This document shows, one piece after another, positions 32,569 to 41,822 of a DNA stretch of 64,000 bases. The notes under the pieces are model-generated. The model was not told the DNA's origin and did not search any database. It saw only the letters and a list, made by a program, of their open reading frames with translations. How positions within the stretch are numbered: position 1 is the first letter of the stretch; every line of letters starts with the position of its first letter. The position numbers and the translations under genes were made by a program. The stretch covers positions 124,001 to 188,000 of the forward strand of contig NZ_LQOT01000069.1 of the NCBI RefSeq assembly GCF_002101585.1. Reading direction: 5' to 3'. Source of the stretch: Mycolicibacter engbaekii (GTDB lineage: Bacteria; Actinomycetota; Actinomycetes; Mycobacteriales; Mycobacteriaceae).

Positions 32569-33750
32569 ATGTCCAGCACATCAACTCAAGGCGTCGCGTT
32601 CTATCCCCCCGGCGGCTACGGGGCTCCCAAGGACCGGCACGGGCAGGCCGGTGCCGGCTTGGGTGATGTCGGCCTGCCGGCCGGCACCGAGGTGTTCTCC
32701 GCCGACAACCACATCTCCATCGCCGACGACATCTTCTACCAGCGGTTCCCCGAGGACCTCAAGGACAAGGCGCCGCGGATCTGGTACGAGGACGGCGCCT
32801 ACATGGTCGGCCGCAAGGGGCAGTCGTTCCTGCCGGGCGACTTCTCGGCGGTGCTGATGCAATACGACGATCTGGCCGGTGCGGCCAGCAGCAACATCGA
32901 AGCCCGCATCCAGGAGCTCGCCTCCGACGGCGTCGACAAGGAACTCGCCTTCCCCAATGCGGTGCTGGCACTGTTCCATTTTCCCGACAAGGAGCTGCGG
33001 GAACGGGTCTTTCGCATCTACAACGAGTACATGGCCGAGTTGCAGGAGCAGTCCAACGGCCACTTCTACGGGGTGGGCCTGATCAACTGGTGGGACCCCG
33101 CCGGAACCCGGCGAACCCTCGAAGAGGTGAAATCTCTGGGCCTCAAGACGTTCCTGCTGCCGCTGAATCCCGGGAAGGGCGATGACGGCAACATCATCGA
33201 CTTCGGTGCCCGGTCGATGGATGCGGTGTGGGATGAGATCGAACAGGCCGGATTGCCGATCACCCACCACATCGGGGAGACCCCGCCGAAGACGCCCTGC
33301 GAGATCAACAGCGTCGTGGTGGGCATGATGGTCAATGTCGACTCGTTCCGCGAGCAGTTCGCCAAGTACCTCTTCTCCGGCATCCTGGACCGCCACCCGG
33401 GACTGCGGATCGGCTGGTTCGAAGGCGGGATCGCCTGGGTTCCGACCGCGCTGCAGGACGCCGAGCACCTGCTCGCCTCCTACCAGCACATGTTCACCCA
33501 CCAGCTCCGGCACGACATCCGGCACTACTGGGACACCCACATGAGCGCGTCGTTCATGGTGGACCCGCTCGGCCTACGGCTGATCGACCAGATCGGGGTG
33601 GACAAGGTGATGTGGTCGTCGGACTACCCGCACAACGAAAGCACCTTCGGCTACTCGGAGAAGTCACTGGCCGGAGTGGTCAATGCCCTGGGACCAGAAG
33701 ATGCGGCGAAAGTGGTGAGCGGCAACATCAGAGCCTTCCTCGGGCTGTGA
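32569..33750 (+). CDS. Amidohydrolase 2-family (ACMSD-like) hydrolase
   Basis: A 393-residue protein of the amidohydrolase-2 group, TIM-barrel metal enzymes that hydrolyse or decarboxylate. The first metal motif is SADNHISI (Asp-x-His in place of His-x-His), followed by THHIGE and a late WSSDYPHNES containing the conserved Asp. Members of this subgroup are frequent in mycobacterial lipid loci, but their reactions are poorly known. It is probably translated from the P450 transcript, with a 24-base gap. A similar enzyme is encoded at 44860-46050. Confidence 0.85.
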   Translation: MSSTSTQGVAFYPPGGYGAPKDRHGQAGAGLGDVGLPAGTEVFSADNHISIADDIFYQRFPEDLKDKAPRIWYEDGAYMVGRKGQSFLPGDFSAVLMQYDDLAGAASSNIEARIQELASDGVDKELAFPNAVLALFHFPDKELRERVFRIYNEYMAELQEQSNGHFYGVGLINWWDPAGTRRTLEEVKSLGLKTFLLPLNPGKGDDGNIIDFGARSMDAVWDEIEQAGLPITHHIGETPPKTPCEINSVVVGMMVNVDSFREQFAKYLFSGILDRHPGLRIGWFEGGIAWVPTALQDAEHLLASYQHMFTHQLRHDIRHYWDTHMSASFMVDPLGLRLIDQIGVDKVMWSSDYPHNESTFGYSEKSLAGVVNALGPEDAAKVVSGNIRAFLGL

Positions 33751-33813
33751 GACCGCCCGCGACATCACGTCCACCGGTGCATTCGTAGCGCCAGTCGAAG
33801 GAGCAGATCGCCA

Positions 33814-34779
33814 ATGTCAGACACAGCCGGGGACTCGAGACGGCCATCCGCGGAAGAGATCATCCGGTACCACAAGGACCCGGCCACCAAGATCGCCACC
33901 ATCACCTTCGACCGGCCGGAATATCTCAACGCGCCGACGTCGGCCGCGCGCCTGCGCTACGCCGATCTGTTGCGCGCCGCAAGCGTCGACAACGACGTCA
34001 AAGTGGTGGTGATCCGCGGGGTCGGGGACAACCTGGGCAGCGGCGCCGACCTTCCCGAATTCATGGAGGGCGTAGCCGATCCGGACAGGCGGCTGGCCGA
34101 ACTGCGCCTGGAGGGCATGGACGTCAACTACCCGCCCCAGGGCACGTTCCGCAACGGCGCCACCATCAGCGCGTGGTACGCCAATGTGCAGGCCGGCAAC
34201 CGGCCGCTCCAAGAGCTCAAGAAGATCAGCATTGTCGAGGCCAAGGGCTACTGCTACGGCTGGCATTTCTACCAGGCCGCAGACGCCGACCTGGTGATCT
34301 CCAGCGACGACGCGCTGTTCGGCCACCCGTCCTTCCGGTACTACGGATGGGGACCGCGGATGTGGACCTGGGTGCAGATGATGGGGCTGCGCAAGTTCTC
34401 CGAAATGGTCTTCACCGGAAGACCGTTCACCGCCGCCGACATGGAGAAGTGCAACTTCCTCAACAAGGTGGTGCCGCGGGAGCAGCTCGAGGCCGAGGTC
34501 GACAAGTACGCGCTGGCCTGCGCCCGTAACCGCCCGGTGGACACGGTGTTCATGCAGAAGATGTTCTTCGAGGTCTACAAGCAACATCAGGGCGAGTACA
34601 TGGGCAGCCTGCTGTCGGCGTTCTTCGAGTCGATGGGGTCCGGCGTTGCTCCCGACGTCGACGACCTGATGATCGACGACGCGATCGAATCCGGTCTGTC
34701 CGGAGCGGTCAAGGACAACGACTCCAGATTCCCGCCCGACTTCCGCTTGAGCAAGTCGAGCCGCGACGCGGAATCCTGA
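33814..34779 (+). CDS. Crotonase-superfamily protein without the usual catalytic Glu pair
   Basis: A 321-residue crotonase fold protein. The CoA-binding half is normal (TFDRPEYLNAPTSAARL), and GSGADLPEF contributes to the oxyanion hole. At the places of the two enoyl-CoA hydratase glutamates the sequence reads YGWHFYQAADADLV and FGHPSFRYYG, with neither Glu present. It is therefore unlikely to be a standard hydratase; a C-C bond hydrolase or isomerase is possible. AAGGAG stands upstream of the ATG. It is linked to the double CoA transferase that follows. Confidence 0.8.
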   Translation: MSDTAGDSRRPSAEEIIRYHKDPATKIATITFDRPEYLNAPTSAARLRYADLLRAASVDNDVKVVVIRGVGDNLGSGADLPEFMEGVADPDRRLAELRLEGMDVNYPPQGTFRNGATISAWYANVQAGNRPLQELKKISIVEAKGYCYGWHFYQAADADLVISSDDALFGHPSFRYYGWGPRMWTWVQMMGLRKFSEMVFTGRPFTAADMEKCNFLNKVVPREQLEAEVDKYALACARNRPVDTVFMQKMFFEVYKQHQGEYMGSLLSAFFESMGSGVAPDVDDLMIDDAIESGLSGAVKDNDSRFPPDFRLSKSSRDAES

Positions 34780-34783
34780 CACC

Positions 34784-37186
34784 GTGGGGCCGCTGCACGG
34801 CTACACCGTCATCGATCTGTCCGACGGCATCTCCGGCGCGTATGCCACCAAGATGCTCGCCGACGGCGGGGCACTGGTCATCAATGTCGAGCCACCGCAG
34901 GGGGACGCACTACGCGGCTGGTCGGCCTCGCATGCGGTGGTCGATGCCGGCGCCGGCGGAGCGCTGTTCAGCTTCCTGGGCTGTTCCAAGCACAGTGTCG
35001 TCGCCGATCCCGACGATCCCGACGACATCGAATGGGTCCACGGCCTGCTGGCCTCCGCTGACGCGGTCGTGTGGTCGCCCCAGGGTGTCGTCGGCGGCCA
35101 CCCGTCGTTGGCGCCGGGCGAGATTCACCGGCGCCATCCGCATCTGGTGGTCACCGCCATCACGCCCTTCGGCTTGGACGGACCGTGGCGGGATCGCCCG
35201 GCCACCGAGTTCACCCTGCAGGCCTGGTCGGGGGGAGCGGTCGGTCTCGGCCGCGGAGCCCAGGATCGGGCACCGGTACACATCGGCGGGCAGGTGGGCG
35301 ACTGGCTCGCCGGGGCCTACGCCGCGGCCATGACCTTGGCGTCGCGGCTGCGCGCCCTGCGCGACGGCTGTGGAGAACTGATCGACCTGTCGGCCCTGGA
35401 AGCCCAGATACTCGGCCTCACCTACTATCCCGTCACCTACTTCGAAATGCTGGGGCGCCCGTGGCGGTCCGAGCGCAGGCCGACGGTGCCGGGTGTGGCG
35501 CAGGCCGCCGACGGTCTGGTCGCGCTGGGCTGCGGCACCGCCCAGCAGTGGTTCGACCTGTGCGTCATGACCGGCCATGACGAGTGGATCGACGAGGACT
35601 CGCCGCTGTCGATCACCGAGCAGGCGAACCTGCACGCCCCCGAACTCTACGAGTGGGTGCGCAACCACACCGTCGAGGAGGTCCGGGACCTGGCCTCGGC
35701 GTTCCGGATACCGAACTCGCCGGTCGGCAATGGCGCCAACGTCGCGGGCTTCGACCACTTCCGGCATCGGCGGGTGTTCACGTGCAATCCGCGCGACGGG
35801 TTCCTCCAGCCGGCGCCGCCCTACCGGCTGGACGGTGTGGCGCCTGCCGAGCCGGCTCCGGCGCCGCACCTGGGCGAACACACCGACACCTACCGGCGGC
35901 TGCCGCCGCGGCGGCGGGCTGCCCCGGTCCCACCCGCCACTGATGATCGACTGCCGCTCAACGGCATACGTGTGCTGGATATGACCACCTTCTGGGCCGG
36001 CCCGTCGTGCACCCACCTGCTCGCCATGCTCGGCGCCGAGGTGATCCATCTGGAGTCCACCCGGCACCCCGACGGCACCCGGCTGATCGCCGGAATACCG
36101 GTCAGCGAGGAGTCATGGTGGGAGGGTTCACCGATATTCTCCGCACTGAACACCAACAAGAAGAGCCTGACACTGGACTTCGCGACCGAAGCCGGCCGCG
36201 ACGTGCTGCACCGTCTGATCGCGGAGTGTGACGTCGTCGTCGAGAACTTCACCCCGCGGGTGATCGAGAACCTCGGCTTGGATTTCGGGTTCGTGCAGTC
36301 GCTGCGCAATGACGTGATCATGCTGCGGATGCCCGGATTCGGTCTGGACGGCCCTTGGCGGGACAACCCGGCCTTCGCCTACGTCATCGAAGACGCCGCC
36401 GGGCTGAGCTGGCTGACCGGTTACCCCGACCGCAACCCGTACGAGCCGTACTCGATCGGCGACCCGAACGCCGGTGTGCACGCGCTGACCGCCCTGCTGC
36501 TGGCACTGGAGCACCGGCGCCGGACCGGCGAGGGAGTCTTGGTGGAGGCCGCGATGATCGACGCCGCCCTCAACATCGCCGCCGAGCAGGTGATCGAATA
36601 CTCCGTCAACGGTGCGCTGCTGCAGCGCGACGGAAACCGCGGACCCGCGGCCGCTCCGCAGAACTTCTACCGGACCACCGGAGTCGACGAATTCGGGCGT
36701 GACGACTGCTGGGTCGCGATTGCAGTCGCCACCGACGAGCAGTGGGCGGGCCTGTGCGCAGCGCTGGGCGACCCGTCCTGGGCCGCCGACCCGGCCCTGT
36801 CCGACGCCGCCGGGCGGCGCGCCCAGCACGACGCCATCGACCAACAGCTGTCCGCCTGGTGCGCTACCCGCAGCGCCGACGAGGTCGTCGAGACACTCTG
36901 GGGCGCCGGGGTTCCGGTGGCCAAGGTGATGCAGCCGCATCGCCAGGCCGAGTTGCCGCAGCTGACGGCCCGGGACTTCTTCGAGCAGGTGGACCACCCG
37001 CGCAACGGTCCCGCATCTCACAGCACGCTGCCGGCCCGGCTCTCGCGCGGGCCGCGCCGCGTTCACGCCTGCCCCGCACCGTTGCTCGGTCAGCACAACA
37101 ATCAGTTGCTCACCGAGCTGGGCCTCAGCGAGACCGAGATCGCGGCGCTGGCAGCCGCCGGCATCATCGGCAATGCACCTGCCTAG
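34784..37186 (+). CDS. Tandem-domain family III CoA transferase
   Basis: An 800-residue protein, twice the usual length, made of two CaiB/BaiF domains. The first (about 1-380) begins GPLHGYTVIDLSDGISG and has GGQVGDWLAGAYAA with a candidate catalytic Asp. The second (about 390-800) begins NGIRVLDMTTFWAGP and has SIGDPNAGVHAL with a matching Asp. Fusing both halves gives an internal pseudo-dimer, since the normal enzyme is an interlocked homodimer. GTG start, 4 bases after the crotonase stop. It is inferred to activate the acid substrate of this cluster. Confidence 0.88.
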   Translation: MGPLHGYTVIDLSDGISGAYATKMLADGGALVINVEPPQGDALRGWSASHAVVDAGAGGALFSFLGCSKHSVVADPDDPDDIEWVHGLLASADAVVWSPQGVVGGHPSLAPGEIHRRHPHLVVTAITPFGLDGPWRDRPATEFTLQAWSGGAVGLGRGAQDRAPVHIGGQVGDWLAGAYAAAMTLASRLRALRDGCGELIDLSALEAQILGLTYYPVTYFEMLGRPWRSERRPTVPGVAQAADGLVALGCGTAQQWFDLCVMTGHDEWIDEDSPLSITEQANLHAPELYEWVRNHTVEEVRDLASAFRIPNSPVGNGANVAGFDHFRHRRVFTCNPRDGFLQPAPPYRLDGVAPAEPAPAPHLGEHTDTYRRLPPRRRAAPVPPATDDRLPLNGIRVLDMTTFWAGPSCTHLLAMLGAEVIHLESTRHPDGTRLIAGIPVSEESWWEGSPIFSALNTNKKSLTLDFATEAGRDVLHRLIAECDVVVENFTPRVIENLGLDFGFVQSLRNDVIMLRMPGFGLDGPWRDNPAFAYVIEDAAGLSWLTGYPDRNPYEPYSIGDPNAGVHALTALLLALEHRRRTGEGVLVEAAMIDAALNIAAEQVIEYSVNGALLQRDGNRGPAAAPQNFYRTTGVDEFGRDDCWVAIAVATDEQWAGLCAALGDPSWAADPALSDAAGRRAQHDAIDQQLSAWCATRSADEVVETLWGAGVPVAKVMQPHRQAELPQLTARDFFEQVDHPRNGPASHSTLPARLSRGPRRVHACPAPLLGQHNNQLLTELGLSETEIAALAAAGIIGNAPA

Positions 37187-37190
37187 GCAG
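37179..37190. terminator. 12-bp palindrome at a convergent gene end
   Basis: CTGCCTAGGCAG is a perfect palindrome over the CoA transferase stop codon, 8 bases before the stop of the convergent kinase-like gene. It might help end transcription, though it is short and has no loop or T tract. Confidence 0.2.
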
Positions 37191-37198
37191 CGCGCTCG

Positions 37199-38224
37199 TT
37201 ATTCGGCAGCAGCGTCGAGGGCGTCCAGCGCCCCGCGGGTGTCCAGATCGGTGAACGCCGCGGCGTAGCGCTGCGCGAAGGCCAGGCTGATGTCCGGCCG
37301 TTGCCAGTTGTCGCCACCAGACAGGGTCGCGATCCAGATCGCCAGACCGTGCGCCGCGGAGGCCCGATAGCCCAGCCAGACCTCGTCGGCCGACGGCAAC
37401 TGGCCGGCCGGTAGCCCCAGGGCGCCGCGGTATTCCGCGAGCAGCTCGCGTTCGCCGGCCCGCCGGTCGGTGATGGTCAGTGCACCCTGCAGGAAATAGC
37501 CCAGATCCAGCGAGAAGTTGCCGCGCCGCACCATCTGCCAGTCTAGGAAGCCGACGTCGCCGTCGGGCAGCACGTAGGTGTTGCCGATGTGGGGGTCGCC
37601 GTGCAGCAGAGTCTGCGGTCCCCGGGTCAGGCCGCTGACGTAGCGGGCCCAGATGTCGCCGAACAGTTCTGCGCCGGTCATCGCGGTGATCTCGGCGGCC
37701 ACGGAGTCGCCCAGCCTCTGGTAGGCAACCTCCAGGGGCGCCAGCTCCAGGCCGGCAAAGGGGACGAACGGTTCCACCCAGTCCAGCGCGGGGTTGGCGA
37801 TGATGCGATCGCCCCAGAACTGCGCGTGCAGGCGGGCCAGGCCGCGCACCCCGTGGGCAGCCTCGTCGATGGTGAGCGGGCGGGTGGCGTCGCGCGGTTG
37901 CGCTCCGCGCGCCACCACGTCTTCCATGATCAGCAGGAAGTCACGACGTTGTTCGTCGATCACCGCCCGGTAGACGCGCGGATGGTCCAGGGGCAGTGCG
38001 ACATCGGAGAGAAACAGCCGCGGCTCGTGGTAGAGGCCGCTGGTCAGCTCCACCAAGTCGGCGTGCTCGGGGTCGACGGCTTTGGCGAACACGGTGGCCG
38101 GCCCGCTGCCGGAGGCGTAGCTCAGAGCCAGGCGGGCGCGCCGATTGGTGCCGTCGTCGCGGGCTGCGACCGACACCGCGTCCACGACCGCCCCCGGGTG
38201 GTGAGCGCTGATGGCAGCGCTCAT
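37199..38224 (-). CDS. Aminoglycoside phosphotransferase-family kinase-like protein
   Basis: A protein kinase-like fold of the APH/choline kinase group, 341 residues from ATG 38224. It has LLHGDPHIGNTYVLPDG (catalytic HGDxxxxN loop) and VGFLDWQMVRRGN (metal-binding Asp), so the active site looks complete. Such proteins in mycobacterial catabolic loci phosphorylate small alcohols or acyl-CoA derivatives; antibiotic resistance is not implied. In-frame coding-like sequence (IPDSWEAISPEW) lies upstream of the ATG but no ATG, GTG or TTG is found there, so a rare start codon overlapping the SDR stop is possible. Confidence 0.8.
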   Translation of the reverse strand: MSAAISAHHPGAVVDAVSVAARDDGTNRRARLALSYASGSGPATVFAKAVDPEHADLVELTSGLYHEPRLFLSDVALPLDHPRVYRAVIDEQRRDFLLIMEDVVARGAQPRDATRPLTIDEAAHGVRGLARLHAQFWGDRIIANPALDWVEPFVPFAGLELAPLEVAYQRLGDSVAAEITAMTGAELFGDIWARYVSGLTRGPQTLLHGDPHIGNTYVLPDGDVGFLDWQMVRRGNFSLDLGYFLQGALTITDRRAGERELLAEYRGALGLPAGQLPSADEVWLGYRASAAHGLAIWIATLSGGDNWQRPDISLAFAQRYAAAFTDLDTRGALDALDAAAE

Positions 38225-38271
38225 CCACTCCGGGGATATCGCTTCCCAGCTGTCGGGAATCGCCGAGGCGG

Positions 38272-39111
38272 TTATTTCAGGCAGCTTCCCGCGTCCACGG
38301 GCAGGGTGACACCGGTGATGTAGCGGGCCTCGTCGGAGACGAGGAACAGCACGGCGTTGCTGATATCCACCGCGTCCACCCACGGCACGGGCAAGGTGTG
38401 GAACATCTGGCAGATGGGCGCCATGTCGTCGGGACCCGGGTTCTCCAGGTCCGGACGGAACATCTTCCAGGTGCCCTCGTTCATGATCATGCCGGTGCTG
38501 ACATGGGTGGGGTGCACGGTGTTGACGCGGATGTTGTGGTGTCCCAACTCCACGGCGAAGGAGCGCATGATGCCCACGACGCCGTGCTTGGCCGCGACGT
38601 AGTTGCCGCAGTGCGGGTAGGCCTTCAGCCCGCCGACGGAGCTGGTCAGGACGATTGAGCCGCCCTTTCCGCCGGAAATCAGGTGCGGCACACCGGCCTT
38701 GACGGTCTTCCACACGCCCGACAGGTTGATGTCGATCATCTCCTGCCAGTCGTGTTCGGTGCACTGGTCCAGGGTGTCGCCGCCGTTGCCGATGCCGGCA
38801 TTGGCAACGATGATGTCCAGGCCGCCCAGCTCCTCCACTCCGGCGTCGACCGCGGCCTTGAGGCCGTCGAAGTCGCGCACATCGACTTCGGCCGTGAAGA
38901 TCCGGCGGCCCCGAGCCTTGACCAGGTCGACAGTCTCGGCCAGTTCCTCGGGGGTGGCCGGCGGAATCGGCGAGTTCTCCACGATCGGCTTACAGACGTC
39001 GATCGCGATGATGTCGGCGCCCTCCTCGGCCAGTCGCACCGCGTGGCTGCGGCCCTGACCGTGGGCCGCGCCGGTGATGAATGCGACCTTGCCCTCAACA
39101 CGTCCAGCCAT
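38272..39111 (-). CDS. Mycofactocin-type short-chain dehydrogenase
   Basis: A 279-residue SDR of the mycofactocin-coupled subgroup (carveol dehydrogenase-like). The N terminus GKVAFITGAAHGQGRSHAVR and a long insertion after the second strand (DICKPIVENSPIPPATPEEL) are diagnostic. NAG, Ser in LTSSVGG and Tyr-x-x-x-Lys (YVAAK) complete the active site. These enzymes hold NAD tightly and pass electrons to the peptide-derived cofactor mycofactocin, whose biosynthesis genes are not in this window. It is the gene just after the P450 at 39148-40350, so it may oxidise the alcohol that P450 makes. Confidence 0.88.
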   Translation of the reverse strand: MAGRVEGKVAFITGAAHGQGRSHAVRLAEEGADIIAIDVCKPIVENSPIPPATPEELAETVDLVKARGRRIFTAEVDVRDFDGLKAAVDAGVEELGGLDIIVANAGIGNGGDTLDQCTEHDWQEMIDINLSGVWKTVKAGVPHLISGGKGGSIVLTSSVGGLKAYPHCGNYVAAKHGVVGIMRSFAVELGHHNIRVNTVHPTHVSTGMIMNEGTWKMFRPDLENPGPDDMAPICQMFHTLPVPWVDAVDISNAVLFLVSDEARYITGVTLPVDAGSCLK

Positions 39112-39147
39112 GGCATTAACCTCAATTCGTAAGTTGTAGAAGTGGAT

Positions 39148-40350
39148 TCATCTGATTTGTGCCGGCATGGACTCCCAGCCGCGGACCGTGGACGTCGGTG
39201 ACAGTGCCGCCTTGGTGAGGTCGACGTCCCACTCGGGAAAGCGCTTGAGCACCTCTTCCAGCGCGATACGCCCTTCCAGCCGCGCCAGTGCGGCACCCAG
39301 GCAGTAATGCGCGCCCACGCTGAAAGTCAGGTGCTGGCGGGCTTCGCGGTGGATGTCGAAGACATCGCCGTCGGGGGCGAAGCGGCGATGGTCGCGGTTG
39401 GCCGCCCCGATCAGCATCATCATCACGGAGCCTTCGGGCACGGTCTGGCCGTAGTACTGCACATCGCGGGTGACGTAGCGGGCGACGTGCGGCGCCGGGG
39501 CTTCGAAGCGCAGCAGTTCTTCGATGGCCTGCGGGATCAGCGCCGGGTTCGCCACCAGGTCGCGGCGCTGGTCGGGATGCTCGGCCAGCACCTTGCCGGT
39601 CCAGCCGATCAGCCGGGTGGTGGTCTCGTTTCCGGCCCCGGCCACCAGCATCACGTACATCAGCAGTTCGTCGCGCGACAGCCGGCGGGCGGCGCCGGTC
39701 TCGTCGGTGAACTCGACGTTGAGCAGTTCGGTCATGATGTCGTCGGACGGATGCTTCACACGCCAGTCGAGGTAGTCGGCGAAGATCGAGCCGTCGTCGA
39801 ACCCGTCCGAGGCGATGCTCATCGGCTTTCCGGCCTCGGTGCGCATGTTGTCGTTCGAGCGGTCCCGAATGATCTCCTGGTCCGCCTCGGGGATGCCCAC
39901 CAGCATGCCGATGACCCGCATGGGCATCTGTGCGCCCAGGTCGGCGACGAAGTCCAGGCTGCCGGTTCCGATCAGCGGATCGAGGCACCGGGCGCAGTAT
40001 TCGCGGATCTTGGATTCGAGTTCGGCGATCTTGCGCGGCGTGAACATCCGGGCCAGCAGTTTGCGATGGATGTCGTGTACCGGCGGATCCTCGAAGAGGA
40101 TCAGACCCGGGGGGATGGGGGTGTTGGCCTTGATCAGTTCGAGAATCGCGCCGCGCGCCGAGCTGAAGGTCTGGTGATCGACCAGCGCCTTGTTGACGTC
40201 GTCGAACCGGCTCAGCGCGTAGAAGTCGTGCTCGGCGTTGTAGTACAGCGGCGCCTCTTCGCGAAGCCGGCGAAACATCGGGTAGGGGTCATTGTTGAGT
40301 TCGACGTCATAGGGGTCGTAACGGACGTCCTCAGTGGTGGTGACCGTCAT
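39148..40350 (-). CDS. Cytochrome P450
   Basis: A 400-residue bacterial P450 with VAGAGNETTTR as the I-helix oxygen-activation motif, EELLRFE as ExxR, and a haem loop FSVGAHYCLGAALARLEG with Cys350. The acid-alcohol pair (Glu-Thr) is present. The ATG is preceded by GAGGGA. It is grouped with a second P450 upstream and a mycofactocin-type SDR downstream on the same strand. No ferredoxin gene is adjacent; electrons must come from elsewhere, perhaps the ferredoxin at 31121. Family number cannot be given from sequence alone. Confidence 0.92.
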   Translation of the reverse strand: MTVTTTEDVRYDPYDVELNNDPYPMFRRLREEAPLYYNAEHDFYALSRFDDVNKALVDHQTFSSARGAILELIKANTPIPPGLILFEDPPVHDIHRKLLARMFTPRKIAELESKIREYCARCLDPLIGTGSLDFVADLGAQMPMRVIGMLVGIPEADQEIIRDRSNDNMRTEAGKPMSIASDGFDDGSIFADYLDWRVKHPSDDIMTELLNVEFTDETGAARRLSRDELLMYVMLVAGAGNETTTRLIGWTGKVLAEHPDQRRDLVANPALIPQAIEELLRFEAPAPHVARYVTRDVQYYGQTVPEGSVMMMLIGAANRDHRRFAPDGDVFDIHREARQHLTFSVGAHYCLGAALARLEGRIALEEVLKRFPEWDVDLTKAALSPTSTVRGWESMPAQIR

Positions 40351-40384
40351 GGTTTTGCGTCCCTCGTCTCGGCAGCGCAGCGGT

Positions 40385-41686
40385 TCACAGGCCGGCGCTG
40401 ACAGGTGCGGCCACCGGGGTGAACTCCAGGTGCAGTTCGGTCAGGCCGCGCAGGATGAAGGTCGGTTCGAAGGTGAACCGGCGATCGCCTGCCGGGCCGT
40501 GCTGAGCCTCGTCGAGCCGGATGTCGGTCATCCGGTCCAGGATTCGCTCCAGTGAGATGCGGCTCTCGGCGCGTGCCAGCGGTGAGCCCGGACAGGTGTG
40601 GCTGCCCCGGGCGAATGCCAGGTGCTCGCGCACATTGGGCCGGTCGATGCGCAGCTCGTGCGGGTTCTCGAACTTGCGGGGGTCGCGGTTGACCGCGCCG
40701 GGGAACATCACCACCACGGTGCCGGCCTTGAGCTCGACACCGCCCAGGGTGGTGGTCTTGCGCACCAGCCGGGGGTCGGTCTTGACCGGGCTCTCCAGGC
40801 GCAGGGTTTCCTCGAGGAAGTTCGGGATCTTGCTGCGGTCACTGCGCAGCTGCTCGACCAGCGACGGGTCCTCGGCCATGAAACGCAGTGCGGCACTGAG
40901 CAGCTTGGTGGTGGTCTCCTGGCCGGCGCCGAACAGGAAGGTGGCGCTCTTGACCACGTCGGCGATCTCGGGAATCGAGCCGTCCTCGTAGGTGGCGGTG
41001 GCCAGGTCGGTCAGCACGTCGCCGCGCGGGCTCTCCCGCCGGTCGCGCAGGTAGCGGCTGAACTTGTCGTCCAGCCAGGCCAGGGGATCGTGGGCCAGCT
41101 CTTCGTGGTCCAGCGACCCGATGCGGGCACCGGGCTGCGGCGCGCCGAGCACCTGCTGGAACGCCGGCCGGTCCTCGTCGGGCACGCCGAGCAGGTCGGC
41201 GACCACAAGCAGGGCGAACGGCCGGGCGTAGGAGGTGAGGAATTCGCAGCGGCCGCTGTCGATGAAGTAGTCGAGCTGGCGGTCGGCCAGCTGCCACATG
41301 AAGTCCTGGTTCTCCTTGAGCCGCTTGGGTGTGAGCAGCCGGCTCAGTATCGACCGGGCCTTGGTGTGCATCGGCGGGTCCATGGTGACCATGTGCTCGG
41401 TCATCGGCATCAGATGGCGGTGCGCCTCGATCTGCTCGCTGATGTCGTCGCCCTCAGGGGTGAACGGCAGAGGCGGAAAGGGCCCGCCCACCGCAACCAG
41501 ATTGGAATAGGTGTCGGAGTCGCGATAGATCTCGTTGGCCTCTTCGTGACCGGTCACCGCGACCACGTCGTACACCCCCAGTGGGGTCACCGGATTCTGG
41601 GCCCGCAGGTAATCGAAGTACGGGTGGGGATCGGGCACCAAAGACTGATCGGTGAAGAAATCGATCGTGGCGAAGTCAGTCAACAT
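40385..41686 (-). CDS. Cytochrome P450
   Basis: A 433-residue P450, 33 residues longer than its neighbour. It shows FLFGAGQETTTK (I helix), LEETLRLE (ExxR) and a haem loop FARGSHTCPGSPLARAE with Cys365. It has a His-rich stretch HRHLMPMTEHMVTMDPPMHT in the B-C region. The start follows AGAGAGG. It is first in the minus-strand P450-P450-SDR row and divergent from a TetR gene, which may control it. Sequence identity to the next P450 looks low, so it is not a recent duplication. Confidence 0.92.
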   Translation of the reverse strand: MLTDFATIDFFTDQSLVPDPHPYFDYLRAQNPVTPLGVYDVVAVTGHEEANEIYRDSDTYSNLVAVGGPFPPLPFTPEGDDISEQIEAHRHLMPMTEHMVTMDPPMHTKARSILSRLLTPKRLKENQDFMWQLADRQLDYFIDSGRCEFLTSYARPFALLVVADLLGVPDEDRPAFQQVLGAPQPGARIGSLDHEELAHDPLAWLDDKFSRYLRDRRESPRGDVLTDLATATYEDGSIPEIADVVKSATFLFGAGQETTTKLLSAALRFMAEDPSLVEQLRSDRSKIPNFLEETLRLESPVKTDPRLVRKTTTLGGVELKAGTVVVMFPGAVNRDPRKFENPHELRIDRPNVREHLAFARGSHTCPGSPLARAESRISLERILDRMTDIRLDEAQHGPAGDRRFTFEPTFILRGLTELHLEFTPVAAPVSAGL

Positions 41687-41760
41687 GGACCTCTCTGCAG
41701 AACGGGCCGACAGCTGCTGTGCACCTGCTTAGCATGGGTGGAGTTGGGGGTCAAGCGTTG

Positions 41761-41783
41761 CGGCGGCACTACGATGGCCGCCG
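41761..41783. promoter_or_regulatory. Inverted repeat in the P450/TetR gap
   Basis: CGGCGGC-N9-GCCGCCG has perfect 7-bp arms; a second overlapping pair, CTACG and CGTAG, lies at 41769-41773 and 41782-41786. It is in the 136-base divergent gap between a P450 and a tetR gene. GC-rich repeats of this kind arise easily by chance here, so an operator role is tentative. Confidence 0.35.
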
Positions 41784-41822
41784 TAGGTGTAAAGGTGCCG
41801 ACGATGATGCGGAGCGAACGGG

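Noticed and set aside
37199..38224. Aminoglycoside resistance gene
   Set aside because: The fold is that of the phosphotransferase family, but its place in a catabolic row and the wide use of this fold for other substrates give no support for resistance.
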